Counted from the first letter of the stretch, positions 6,010 to 13,637 are shown. The stretch is 16,015 nucleotides of DNA from JBQCDV01 sp051960855 (GCA_051960855.1 JBQCDV010000095.1:1-16015), one strand, 5' to 3'. The notes: generated from the sequence alone by a model not told the origin. Made by a program: numbers and translations.

Positions 6010-7257
6010 ATGCGGACACGCTGGTCTGGTCACCGTCGTCTCGCCGTCGTCGGTGCCTGTGCGGCCGCAGTCGTCGCGACCCTGCCGGTCGCGGCGGCGA
6101 GTGCAGCCGCCGTGAGACCCCCCGCGGTCTCAGCCCTCGGGCTGACCGTCAGCGCCACCACCTCAGACGACCCCACGGGCACGGCCTCTCCGACGGGCAC
6201 GGCCTCTCCGACGGATATGGCCTCTCCGACGGATATGGCCTCTCCGACCGACACGGCCTCTCCGACCGACACAGCCTCTCCGACGAATACGGCCTCTCCG
6301 ACGGACACCGCGACCCCGGCGCCGTCCCCCACACCCACCGACACCGAGACGCCAACGCCAGCCCCAGCAGCGGCGTTCGACGTGAGGTTGTCAGCGCCGA
6401 CGACGGTGCACGCGGCACAGACGTTCGCCGTCACGGGCACGGTGACGCCGGTGACAGAGGACGGACCCCGCAGCGTCGCGATCGACGAATGGTCCTCCGG
6501 CGCCTGGCACCAGATCGGCTGGGCCAAGACCGCACTTGCCGGCGAGGGCGTGACCTACCGAGTGGTGCTGCCAGGGCGCACCACGCTGACAGCCGCCACC
6601 CTCTCGACGCGTTTCACCATCGGCGGCGTCCTCTACCGCAGCGACCCTCGGAAGGTGGCGGTCACGGTGGCCCTGGACGCGTCCGTCTCGGGACCCCTGA
6701 CTCGGGTCGCCGTGCCCTACTCCTACCGCGCCGGCTGCCCCGTCGGCCCCGCGTCGTTGCGGCGGCTGACACTGACGTATCTCGACTACACCGGTCACTA
6801 CCGGCGCGGCTCGATCATCCTTCACAAGAACTCCGTTGCGTCCGTCACGGCGGTTTTTGCCCGGGCGCTGCAGTCGAAGTTCCCGTTCAAGAAGCTCGTC
6901 CCGGTCGACGCCTACTACCGCCTCGGGAAGGCCACGCCGACGCAGTCCGACGTTGCGCAGATGAATGACGGCGACACCATGGCCTTTAACTGCCGGCCCG
7001 TCACCGGGAACCCCTACCGGATCTCCCAGCACGCCTACGGCAACGCGATCGACATCAACTGCTTCGAGAATCCCTACGTCACTACCTCCCACGTCTATCC
7101 CGCGACCGCCCGCCGCTACCTGACCCGCTGGCCCTACCGCACCGGCATGATCCTGCGCGGTGGCCCGGTTGCGACCGCGATGGCGCAACGCGGGTGGCTC
7201 TGGGGGGCGCGCTGGGCGCACCCGGACTACCAGCACTTCTCCAGCAACGGCGGCTGA
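6010..7257 (+). CDS. secreted M15-family (VanY-like) peptidase with repetitive stalk
   Basis: A 415-aa exported protein expected to cleave peptidoglycan stem peptides (D-Ala-D-Ala or L,D-type bonds). Residues 1-34 are a signal peptide (MRTRWSGHRR, hydrophobic run, then ASAAA). Residues 58-99 are seven (T/M)ASPT(D/G/N) hexapeptides, then a Pro/Thr-rich tail to about 120: a likely wall-spanning stalk. Residues 123-222 look like an Ig-like beta sandwich. Residues 235-411 are the peptidase_M15_4 domain with the zinc site S339-Q-H341-AYGNAID348 and HPD406YQH409; all three ligands and the catalytic acid are present. The ATG at 6010 is chosen because it opens a good signal peptide and follows GGGGGAG; the gap to the ATG is only two bases, unusually short. 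An upstream in-frame start at 5890 lacks a signal sequence. The lipoprotein gene begins three bases after its stop. Confidence 0.85.
   Translation: MRTRWSGHRRLAVVGACAAAVVATLPVAAASAAAVRPPAVSALGLTVSATTSDDPTGTASPTGTASPTDMASPTDMASPTDTASPTDTASPTNTASPTDTATPAPSPTPTDTETPTPAPAAAFDVRLSAPTTVHAAQTFAVTGTVTPVTEDGPRSVAIDEWSSGAWHQIGWAKTALAGEGVTYRVVLPGRTTLTAATLSTRFTIGGVLYRSDPRKVAVTVALDASVSGPLTRVAVPYSYRAGCPVGPASLRRLTLTYLDYTGHYRRGSIILHKNSVASVTAVFARALQSKFPFKKLVPVDAYYRLGKATPTQSDVAQMNDGDTMAFNCRPVTGNPYRISQHAYGNAIDINCFENPYVTTSHVYPATARRYLTRWPYRTGMILRGGPVATAMAQRGWLWGARWAHPDYQHFSSNGG
6181..6306. repeat. in-gene 18-bp tandem repeat, seven copies
   Basis: Seven 18-base units of the form ACGGCCTCTCCGACGGAC encode the ASPT hexapeptides of the peptidase stalk. 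Two units begin ATG instead of ACG (Met for Thr) and one ends in AAT. The 18-base period keeps the frame, so copy-number changes would only lengthen or shorten the stalk. Confidence 0.95.
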
Positions 7258-7260
7258 TCG

Positions 7261-8148
7261 ATGAACGACGCAGCTCGGCGCCTCGCCGTCGTCTCCCTCG
7301 CGCTGTCGCTGGTGGGAGTCACGGCGACCGGATGCAGCACGGGACCGCGGAACGCGGCTGACGGTGTGCGGCCCAGCACCGGCGTCGCGCCTACAGCGAG
7401 TGGCCCGACTCCGCTTCCCGGTTCGCAGACGGGTCGCCCGACGGCGCGTAGCAGTTCGACGACGGCGGGGGAGGGGACAGCGTCGTTCGGGCCGGGTGAC
7501 GCGACCGGGGAGCCCTCGCCCACTCCCGTCGCGTCGACCGCCGGCGGGCTGACGGGCCGAACCCTGCCGGAGCCGCGCGTGCTCGGCCCGGGGTGGCGGT
7601 ATCGCGTCGCCGGCACGGAGGCGGAGGACGGGTTTGCTGGCAATGGGACCGCCTTCACCGCCATCGGGCCGACCGAGATCGTGCAGACCGTGCTGCCGTT
7701 CGGCTGTGTGCGTCGTCCGGGGCTGCCGCTGCCGCGGGCGGCGCTGTCGGTGGAGTTTGTGAATGCCGGCACTGGCGGCGGTGCGGGGGAGCAGGGCACC
7801 GGCGGTGTCGGCGCGCGGGCTGTGGCGGTGCGACTGCGCTTCGGGTCGGCGGGCGCCGCTGCGACCTTTGTCAGCACGTGGCACGCCAGTGCCGTCGCGT
7901 GCGCTGCGCAGCCGCCGGATCCGGTGAGTGGTGCCACCGCGCCGATGTCGCGCGTCCGTGTTGTGGGGCCGGCGTGGGTCAGCGAGCGCGCGGAGTCGGA
8001 CGACCTCGGAAACCCCGTCGCCTACCGGGAGTGGAAGCTGGCGAGGGGCTCAGACGTGTTGCTGCTCGCCGCACAGGTGGGTGGGGGAGCCCTGCGACCG
8101 GATGCCGCGGTGGCTGCGTCGCTGGAGCGCGTCCTTACCGCAAGGTGA
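7261..8148 (+). CDS. putative lipoprotein of unknown function
   Basis: A 295-aa exported lipoprotein. Residues 1-24 form a signal peptide ending T-A-T-G before C25; the lipobox has Ala at -3, looser than the usual Leu. Residues 26-100 are a low-complexity Ser/Thr/Pro/Gly spacer. Residues 105-293 form a globular domain with only two Cys (C149 in LPFGC and C214 in AVAC), which could make one disulfide, and the segment ARAVAVRLRFGSAGAAATFV. The arrangement recalls extracytoplasmic sensor-type domains (PknH-like) of actinobacteria, but I do not recognise it firmly. The ATG follows the peptidase stop by three bases with no strong ribosome-binding site, so translation is probably coupled. Its job may be linked to cell-wall turnover; this is inferred from position only. 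Confidence 0.78.
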   Translation: MNDAARRLAVVSLALSLVGVTATGCSTGPRNAADGVRPSTGVAPTASGPTPLPGSQTGRPTARSSSTTAGEGTASFGPGDATGEPSPTPVASTAGGLTGRTLPEPRVLGPGWRYRVAGTEAEDGFAGNGTAFTAIGPTEIVQTVLPFGCVRRPGLPLPRAALSVEFVNAGTGGGAGEQGTGGVGARAVAVRLRFGSAGAAATFVSTWHASAVACAAQPPDPVSGATAPMSRVRVVGPAWVSERAESDDLGNPVAYREWKLARGSDVLLLAAQVGGGALRPDAAVAASLERVLTAR

Positions 8149-8161
8149 CTCGGCGGCTCCG

Positions 8162-8203
8162 GGCGGGTGAGACGGCAGTTCCCGGCGGGTCAGACGGCAG
8201 TTC
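8162..8203. repeat. 22-bp-period direct repeat, two copies
   Basis: GGCGGGTGAGACGGCAGTTC (8162-8181) is repeated at 8184-8203 with one base changed. It lies in the 208-base gap between the convergent lipoprotein and GGDEF-EAL genes. The same gap contains palindromes CTCCGCGGAG (8238-8247) and CGCTATAGCG (8272-8281) but no classical terminator or gene. Confidence 0.75.
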
Positions 8204-8356
8204 AGCACAGGGTGGCTCCGGAGTTCCGGGCGCGTGGCTCCGCGGAGGGCCTCCGACTGTGCACTTTCTCGCGCTATAGCGTCAGTTTCTAGCCAGCGAG
8301 AGGACTACTGGCGCACCGCTCCCGATGACGCCGGTTTCGCCGCGAGGAGAGGGCTG

Positions 8357-10729
8357 TTACGACAGCGCGGCCGGGCGGAGCTGCTCGACCAGCAGCCGCC
8401 GGAAGTCCTCCGCCGACATCGGCCGTCCCAGCAGGTAGCCCTGCACCTCGTCGCAGCCCAGCCGGGCGAGGCACTCCAGCTCGCGCTCGGTCTCGACACC
8501 CTCCGCGACCGCGACCATGCCGAGGCCGTGCGCGAGGGCGATCTGGGTCGAGACGAGGGCTTCGTCGCCGTGACCGAGGTCGGCGACGAACGTGCGATCG
8601 ACCTTCAGCTCGTCAAAGTCGAAGGACCGCAGTCGCACCAGGGACGAGTAGCCGGTGCCGAAGTCGTCGACGGACAGCCGCACCCCGAGCTGCTTGAACA
8701 GCCGGATGGTGAGGCGGACATCTTCGCTGTCCTCGGCGACCGCGCTCTCGGTGAGCTCGAGGGTGAGGCAGGACGGCGACAGCCCGTTGCGCGCGAGCAC
8801 GCGAGCGACGTCGTTGACGAGGCCGCCGCCGAGCTGAGTGGGGGAGACGTTGACCGAGACCCGCAGGTCCCGACGTCCCACCATCTCCTGCCAGATCGCC
8901 AGCTCGCCGCAGGCTTCCTCCAGCACGAGCTGACCGAGTGCCTCGATCAGGCCGGTCTGCTCGGCGACCGGGACGAACTCCGCCGGTGACACCAGACCGC
9001 GCTGCGCATGCCGCCACCGGACCAGCGCCTCAGCTCCCCGCAAGCAGCCCGTCGCCAGGTCGAGCACCGGCTGGTACATCACAAACAGCTCGTCGTTGCG
9101 CAGCGCCATCCGCAGGTCATGCTCCAGCTCCAGCCGGTCCATGACCGCCGCGTGCATCTCCGGGCGGAAGGCCACACAGCGGTTGCGCCCAGCCGCCTTC
9201 GCCGCATACAGCGCAGTGTCGGCGCACCGCAGCAGCTCGGTGGCCCCGGTGCAGGGCCCGTCAGCGCTGACCACGCCGACGCTGCCGGTGACCGTCAGCG
9301 AGCGGCCGTCGATCGAGAACGGCGCGGTCAGTGCGCCCAGGAGCCGTGCTCCCAGCGCCTCACCGCGATGGGCATCACCTGGCAGCAGAACGGCGAACTC
9401 GTCGCCTCCCAAGCGTGCCAAGAGCTGGCCGTCCGCGACGGTGGCGGTGAGCCGCTCCGCCACCCGCAGCAGCAGCTGGTCGCCAACGGCGTGACCGAAG
9501 CCGTCGTTGACCGCAGTGAAGCCGTCAAGATCGAGGTAGAGCAGGGTCTGCGGGTCGTCGAAGCGGGTGGTCACGACACCGTTCTCGACGACCTCGTGGA
9601 CCGGGCGCTCGCGGACGGCGCGTTCGACGAGTGCGAGGAAGCGGCTGCGACTGAGCAGCCCGGTCAGCTCGTCGTGGAAGGCCTGCCGCTCGAGCTCGGC
9701 GGTGCGGGCGCGGACCTTGTCCTCGAGCTCCTCGGCAAGAGCGAGGTGGTCGCGGGTGGCGAGCAGATGCCGGGTCGCGACGGCCACCAGCAGGGCCGCG
9801 CACAGCCAAAGGGTGAGCCCGGTCGGATGCAGCGAGGGGTGCCGCACGGCGAGGACGACGATGGTGAGCACCACGGGGGCGTACGGCAGGGAGTCCTGCA
9901 GCAGGGCGCGCGGACGGCGTTCGGGCAGGGGTGGCCGGGGCAGTAGCGGGGCGAGACCGATGAGCAGGAAGGCCAGGACCCAGCCGAGGTCGAGCAGCGA
10001 CCCGCTCCAGAAGCCGCCGCCGACGAGCTGAGCGGCGTAGACGGTGTCAGTGAGGCTGATGCAGAGCAGTCCCGCGCCGAAGGCCAGCCACATCCGGCGC
10101 TGACCAGGGGCCGCGCGCATGCCGCGGACGAGGACGACGGCGGCGACCCCGATGTCGCTGATCGGGTACAGCGAGGCCACCAGGTGCGACACCAGGCCGC
10201 CGCTACTCGCCATGCCCGGCTGCAGACCGGGGCTCAGCACCAGCACCCAGCCGATCAGGAAGACCGCGAGCCAGACGATCACCACGTCGAGCAGCTGCCA
10301 GGCGCGCGAGCCGCGGCGCGGGTGGGGGACCGGAAACGAGGTCAGTCCGAGGATTGCGGGCACGCCATAGGCGACGAACGCGAAGGCCGGAAGCGAGCCC
10401 ACCGGCGTCAGGTCGTGCCAGAGGATCTCGTCGACGAACCAGGCCGCACCGCCGAGGCACCAGACCGCGCAGGCCAGGGACAGCCAGCCCCAGGCTCGGC
10501 GCTGTCGTGGCCGACGGACCGCGGCCGCCAGACAGGTCGTGGCGGCGACCAGCGGGGCCACGACGAAGGACGCGTCCGAGACCAGCCGGTGGAGGTCGGA
10601 GTCGTCGATCAGGGTGTAGCAGCCGAGCAGCCCGAGGAGGGTCAGCGTCATCCCGACGACGTAGAGGCGCAGTGGTCGCAGCAGCCTGGGTGGCCGGGGG
10701 ATGCGCAGGGGCGCAGCTGCTAGAGCCAC
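8357..10729 (-). CDS. membrane-bound GGDEF-EAL cyclic-di-GMP protein
   Basis: A 790-aa bifunctional-type c-di-GMP enzyme. Residues 22-320 contain about eight to nine hydrophobic segments forming a membrane sensor that I cannot assign to a named MASE domain. A short helix (325-349) links it to the GGDEF domain (about 350-520), with the catalytic GGDEF at 441-445. No RxxD inhibitory site lies five residues before it (ADGQ instead). The EAL domain (about 535-785) has E567-A-L, N627, the ELTES motif (E658, E661), DD at 688-689 in DDFGTGYSS, K709 and E743-G-V-E746: every known catalytic residue is present. Both diguanylate cyclase and phosphodiesterase activity are possible; the net direction cannot be read. 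The GTG at 10729 is preferred over 10807 because AGGAGG precedes it by five bases and the extra N-terminal part is basic and unstructured. Confidence 0.93.
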   Translation of the reverse strand: MALAAAPLRIPRPPRLLRPLRLYVVGMTLTLLGLLGCYTLIDDSDLHRLVSDASFVVAPLVAATTCLAAAVRRPRQRRAWGWLSLACAVWCLGGAAWFVDEILWHDLTPVGSLPAFAFVAYGVPAILGLTSFPVPHPRRGSRAWQLLDVVIVWLAVFLIGWVLVLSPGLQPGMASSGGLVSHLVASLYPISDIGVAAVVLVRGMRAAPGQRRMWLAFGAGLLCISLTDTVYAAQLVGGGFWSGSLLDLGWVLAFLLIGLAPLLPRPPLPERRPRALLQDSLPYAPVVLTIVVLAVRHPSLHPTGLTLWLCAALLVAVATRHLLATRDHLALAEELEDKVRARTAELERQAFHDELTGLLSRSRFLALVERAVRERPVHEVVENGVVTTRFDDPQTLLYLDLDGFTAVNDGFGHAVGDQLLLRVAERLTATVADGQLLARLGGDEFAVLLPGDAHRGEALGARLLGALTAPFSIDGRSLTVTGSVGVVSADGPCTGATELLRCADTALYAAKAAGRNRCVAFRPEMHAAVMDRLELEHDLRMALRNDELFVMYQPVLDLATGCLRGAEALVRWRHAQRGLVSPAEFVPVAEQTGLIEALGQLVLEEACGELAIWQEMVGRRDLRVSVNVSPTQLGGGLVNDVARVLARNGLSPSCLTLELTESAVAEDSEDVRLTIRLFKQLGVRLSVDDFGTGYSSLVRLRSFDFDELKVDRTFVADLGHGDEALVSTQIALAHGLGMVAVAEGVETERELECLARLGCDEVQGYLLGRPMSAEDFRRLLVEQLRPAALS

Positions 10730-10732
10730 CAA

Positions 10733-10740
10733 CCCCTCCT
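10733..10740 (-). promoter_or_regulatory. ribosome-binding site fixing the GGDEF-EAL start
   Basis: On the minus strand AGGAGGGG occupies 10740-10733 and AGGAGG ends five bases before the GTG at 10729. The longer frame starting at 10807 has only GGAGA directly touching its GTG, too close to serve. Confidence 0.75.
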
Positions 10741-10825
10741 GCCGCCGATGTCGCGAGCGCGCCCGAGATGACGCCGTGAGGGTGCCTAGGTAATCACGCT
10801 TCGTCACTCTCCGTGTCCACTTTTG

Positions 10826-10846
10826 GCGACTTTGCGGGCGAGTCGC
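10826..10846. promoter_or_regulatory. inverted repeat in divergent intergenic region
   Basis: GCGACT (10826-10831) and AGTCGC (10841-10846) are perfect complements around nine bases. It lies between the divergent GGDEF-EAL and 97-aa genes, about 100 bases upstream of the former start. A regulator site is possible; no protein can be named. Confidence 0.25.
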
Positions 10847-10888
10847 GTCACACGAAAACCTCAGAGCCGGCTGACGACGACCGATGAC

Positions 10889-10905
10889 ACAGGTGCATCA
10901 CCTGT
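10889..10905. promoter_or_regulatory. palindromic operator-like site ACAGGTG-CAT-CACCTGT
   Basis: Perfect seven-base arms, ACAGGTG (10889-10895) and CACCTGT (10899-10905), around a CAT centre. It sits roughly midway between the divergent starts at 10729 and 10992. The 17-base length and symmetry suit a dimeric winged-helix regulator; the MarR-type protein two genes away is a candidate. A related half (TGTCACAGG) follows about 20 bases on. Confidence 0.45.
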
Positions 10906-10991
10906 CGTGCAACAACCGCGGTGTCACAGGACCTGCAGCGGCACCACTGTTCAGCAGCGCCTGTTGACCTGCCTTCCCCGGAGGAGCTCGC

Positions 10992-11285
10992 GTGCCTGTC
11001 CGTGTGACGCCGTCCCGTCGTCTCGCCCTCGAGTCAGTCGCCGCCGCACGCGTCGCCGTCCGGGTGGGCGTCCTGACGTCGGAGTGGCTCCAGGACGGCG
11101 GACGGCACCCGGATCCGGAAGCCATGGGCTGGCTGCTGGCATGGGGCCTGGTCGCGCTGGACGCGACCGATCCGACCGGTGCGACCGGCGCACCCGGTGC
11201 GCAGGCGGTGGTCGTGACCGACCGCGGCCGAGAGTCGCTCGCAACGGCGCCCCGGGCGCGGGAGCGCGCCCTCCTGTACGCCTGA
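10992..11285 (+). CDS. small winged-helix-like protein, 97 aa
   Basis: A 97-aa protein with a convincing start: GGAGGAG at 10980-10986 precedes the GTG at 10992 by five bases. Its second half reads like the end of a winged helix (MGWLLAWGLVALDA, then a short variable loop, then VVVTDRGRESLATAP), the pattern of the wing and last helix of MarR/PadR-type domains. The N-terminal part (ALESVAAARVAVRVGVLTSEWL) is helical. It is shorter than a complete MarR protein, so it may be a stand-alone wing domain or an accessory partner. The MarR-type gene begins 54 bases downstream, probably in one transcript. I do not recognise a named family. Confidence 0.7.
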   Translation: MPVRVTPSRRLALESVAAARVAVRVGVLTSEWLQDGGRHPDPEAMGWLLAWGLVALDATDPTGATGAPGAQAVVVTDRGRESLATAPRARERALLYA

Positions 11286-11339
11286 CAGCGACGTTCTCGA
11301 ACAGCCCGTTGTCGCGGTGCCGGTGCCAGACTGACCGGG

Positions 11340-11852
11340 ATGGAGGAGGAGCGGCACCCACCGGGTTTTGCAACCGTCGATGAAGTCGTCGGGTCGCTGC
11401 CCATGCTCCGCCTTCTCACGCTCGCCGGTCAGCTGTTGGAGCTGGAGTGGGCTCACCATGCCCAGGACCGGATGCCGCCTGCCGACCGACGCGTGCTCAT
11501 CACCCTCGGACTGCTGGGATGCGCGGACGCGGGTGCGACGGCGACGTTCTCGGGGATCCGGCCGCCCACGGTGACCGCTGTCCTCGGTCGGCTGATCGCC
11601 GCAGGCTTGGTCCAGGACTGCGAGTTGTCGACAGTGACCGACCGCCGGGTGCGGATGGTCGAGCTCACCGATGCCGGTCGGTCCGAAGCCCAGCGCCTCA
11701 CCGACCTTGTGCCGCCGCTGAACGACATCGTGCTCGACCCGCTGTCCTCTGGGGAGCGGGCGCTGCTGTCGGAGCTGCTGCACAAGGTGGTGCGGGCGCA
11801 GTTCGACCGGCTGACCGCCGACCGGCTGCTGCCGGTGGTTCAGCCCCGCTAG
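11340..11852 (+). CDS. MarR-family transcriptional regulator
   Basis: A 170-aa DNA-binding protein expected to act as a dimer. A helical N-terminus (residues 15-40) is followed by a winged HTH: ADRRVLITLGLL, the recognition helix region SGIRPPTVTAVLGRLIAAGLV (about 73-93), the wing with TVTDRRVRMVELTDAG, and a C-terminal dimerisation helix (GERALLSELLHKVVRAQFDRL). The D-R-R-V in the wing matches the conserved MarR DxR motif. The ATG at 11340 has no good Shine-Dalgarno site; CAGACT (11327-11332) ends seven bases before it, which is where a -10 box would stand for a leaderless message. Its stop lies three bases from the stop of the convergent coiled-coil gene. Ligand and targets are unknown. 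Confidence 0.87.
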   Translation: MEEERHPPGFATVDEVVGSLPMLRLLTLAGQLLELEWAHHAQDRMPPADRRVLITLGLLGCADAGATATFSGIRPPTVTAVLGRLIAAGLVQDCELSTVTDRRVRMVELTDAGRSEAQRLTDLVPPLNDIVLDPLSSGERALLSELLHKVVRAQFDRLTADRLLPVVQPR

Positions 11853-11855
11853 GAG

Positions 11856-12776
11856 CTAGTGCCCGCGGGCGTCGAGGTCGCGCAAGGCCTCCTCGGCGCG
11901 TTCGCGGGCCGCTCTCGCCGCCCCAGCCTGCTCGCGAGCCTTGTCTGCCGCCGCCCGCAGCGACGCCTCGTGCCGCTCGCTCTCTGCCAGGTGCTCACGG
12001 GCGGTCGCGAGCTGTCGTTGCAGCCGGTCGACCTCGTCTCGCCGACTTTGCGTCGCCGTGACACTATCGCTGAACGCCGTTGCCGCCTCCCGTTCCGCCG
12101 TCGTCGCCTCCTCCTCGCGCCGGCGGGCCTCGTCGAGCTGGCGTTGCAGCTCTTGGCGTCGCAGCTCTTGGCGTCGCAGTTCGTGCCGTTGCAGCTCTTG
12201 GCGATGTCGTTTGTGCTGTTGCAGCTCTTGGCCGTCGGGGACCGGGCGCTCGTCCGCCCCGGCGGTGGTCGGTGATGACGATGACTGGGTTGCGCCGAAG
12301 CCGACGTGCTCGAGGCCGGAGACGAGCCGGCCGCTTGCCAGAGCTGCGGCGGCGTCGGGGTCGGCGAGGGCAGCGTCGAGGGTCTCCTCGAGCTCACGGA
12401 CGATGGCATCGGAGAGACGTCGTCCCCGCTCGCCGGCGAGCCCTCTGACCTCGCGGACGAGCGCTGCGATCAGCTGCTGCCGCTGTCGGCTCAGCGCCCG
12501 CAGCTGGTCGCCCTGGAGGGTGGCTTGGGCCTCGCGGAGACCTTCGCCCAGCTGAAGAAATGGCTGCACCTGGTCGGCTCGTTCGCGCACGAGAGTGTTG
12601 AGCAGCCAGGCGGCAACGGTCGGTCGACGTGCGCCCTTGACGACCGACAGCAGCTCACGCGGGGCACCCGAAGCCTTGAGCTGTTTGGCTGCTGCGTCTC
12701 GTGCCGCGATGAATTCCTCGGGTGGCAAACCGTACAGCTCGTCGAGGAGGGCCGGCAGGTCAGGCGACTCGGTCAC
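11856..12776 (-). CDS. coiled-coil protein of unknown function (actinobacterial family)
   Basis: A 306-aa soluble protein with two regions. Residues 1-160 are helical and match a widespread actinobacterial hypothetical family recognisable by ELYGLPPEEFIAARD (13-27), ARRPTVAAWLLN (49-60) and the later RLVSGLEHVGFG. After a Ser/Thr linker, residues about 183-300 are a long charged coiled coil rich in Gln, Glu and Arg, including repeated (R)RQEL units. The GTG at 12776 is the only reasonable start; it has no clear Shine-Dalgarno site and lies 12 bases after the stop of the MBL hydrolase gene, so translation is probably coupled. Such proteins are sometimes mislabelled as transposases; nothing here supports that. 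Function unknown; the architecture suggests a scaffold or oligomer. Confidence 0.8.
   Translation of the reverse strand: MTESPDLPALLDELYGLPPEEFIAARDAAAKQLKASGAPRELLSVVKGARRPTVAAWLLNTLVRERADQVQPFLQLGEGLREAQATLQGDQLRALSRQRQQLIAALVREVRGLAGERGRRLSDAIVRELEETLDAALADPDAAAALASGRLVSGLEHVGFGATQSSSSPTTAGADERPVPDGQELQQHKRHRQELQRHELRRQELRRQELQRQLDEARRREEEATTAEREAATAFSDSVTATQSRRDEVDRLQRQLATAREHLAESERHEASLRAAADKAREQAGAARAARERAEEALRDLDARGH
12140..12235. repeat. imperfect 15-bp repeats encoding RQEL units
   Basis: On the plus strand the phrase CAGCTCTTGGCG recurs several times with 15- to 30-base spacing. On the coding strand this gives the RQEL/RRQEL stretch of the coiled-coil protein. The 15-base period adds five residues per unit, out of step with a heptad. 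Confidence 0.6.
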
Positions 12777-12788
12777 CTAGGAAGCGTC

Positions 12789-13637
12789 TCAAGCCTCGGT
12801 CGCGGCCACGTGAGATCTCACAGGAGCCACGCGGATAGAGGCCCCCTCGCGTGCGACGGTCACCGAAATAGTCGAGCTGGAGTAGGCGTCAGCGATCCGG
12901 TCGAGCTCGTCGTCGGTGCGCGCGGGACCGTGGTGGAAGAGCGCCAGTTGGCCGACGTCGGCGCGTCGCGCGAGGTCCAGCACGTCGTCGATGACCGCAT
13001 GGCCGTAGAGCTCGGCGATGGCGCGTTCAGAGGCGAGGTTCTGCGCGTCGTGGATCAGCAGGTCCACGCCGCGAATCAGCTCCAGCGTCTCCGGTGTCTC
13101 GCCCAGGCATAGTGAGTGGTCGGGGATATAGGCCAGGGAGCCGCCCTCGGCCTCGACGCGGTAGCCGTAGGTGCGGCCGCCCTTGTGCTTGACGTCCACC
13201 GCGGTCACTGAGAAGCCTTCGATCTCGTGATGGCCGGGCTCGATCGCCGACCAACTCCAGGCCCCGCCCATCCCCTCAGGCGTGATCGGAAACGCGGGCG
13301 GCGACATCGACTGCGCGACCAGGTTGCGTCCCGACTGCCCATCCTGCGCTGGCACGAACACGTCGGCGCGAGCCTGCGGTCGGTCGCCGGCAACAAAGAA
13401 TGGAATTCCCTGCATGTGATCCCAGTGCAGGTGGCTGAGCAGAATCGCCCCGTTGAACGCCGAGCGCTGTAAAAGCGTCGTCAACTGGCGCAATCCAGTT
13501 CCGGCATCGAGGACCAGACTCGGCTCGCTCTCGGCATCGAGAGTGACGGCTACGCACGATGTGTGACCGCCGTAGCGGACGAACTCCGCGCCCGGCGCGG
13601 CCGTCGATCCGCGAACACCTAAAAACGTCACACGCAT
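12789..13637 (-). CDS. MBL-fold metallo-hydrolase (cyclic phosphodiesterase-like subgroup)
   Basis: A 282-aa enzyme of the metallo-beta-lactamase fold. The first residues MRVTFLGVRGS and DAGTGLR (44-50) mark the fold. The metal site is complete: H69-L-H71-W-D73-H74, H151 in DVKHKGG, and D197 in HDAQN; H213 and H235/H236 follow. The HLHWDHMQGIPFF form and the GRTYGYR stretch are those of the subgroup near PhnP and bacterial cyclic-nucleotide or cyclic-phosphate phosphodiesterases, rather than beta-lactamases or glyoxalases. The ATG at 13637 is chosen over the upstream frame start at 13679: AAGGGG precedes it by six bases and the fold begins there. It is divergent from the MFS transporter with a cyclic-nucleotide-binding domain, so hydrolysis of a cyclic nucleotide is attractive but inferred. 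Confidence 0.88.
   Translation of the reverse strand: MRVTFLGVRGSTAAPGAEFVRYGGHTSCVAVTLDAESEPSLVLDAGTGLRQLTTLLQRSAFNGAILLSHLHWDHMQGIPFFVAGDRPQARADVFVPAQDGQSGRNLVAQSMSPPAFPITPEGMGGAWSWSAIEPGHHEIEGFSVTAVDVKHKGGRTYGYRVEAEGGSLAYIPDHSLCLGETPETLELIRGVDLLIHDAQNLASERAIAELYGHAVIDDVLDLARRADVGQLALFHHGPARTDDELDRIADAYSSSTISVTVAREGASIRVAPVRSHVAATEA

Noticed and set aside
5521..6033. N-terminal extension of the ATPase-PAS frame to 6033
   Set aside because: The extension is low complexity, covers the 12-bp repeat and the LuxR remnant, and lacks a ribosome-binding site; the GTG at 5520 has a strong one.
6391..7884. 497-aa minus-strand frame opposite the peptidase and lipoprotein
   Set aside because: Arg/Gly-rich composition without any domain; the plus strand carries a complete zinc-site peptidase and a lipoprotein.
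9008..9946. 312-aa plus-strand frame inside the GGDEF-EAL gene
   Set aside because: Mirror frame of a gene with all catalytic motifs; no start signal.
11856..12776. Transposase annotation for the coiled-coil protein
   Set aside because: No DDE or other catalytic motif, no terminal inverted repeats, and the gene sits in an operon with the MBL hydrolase.
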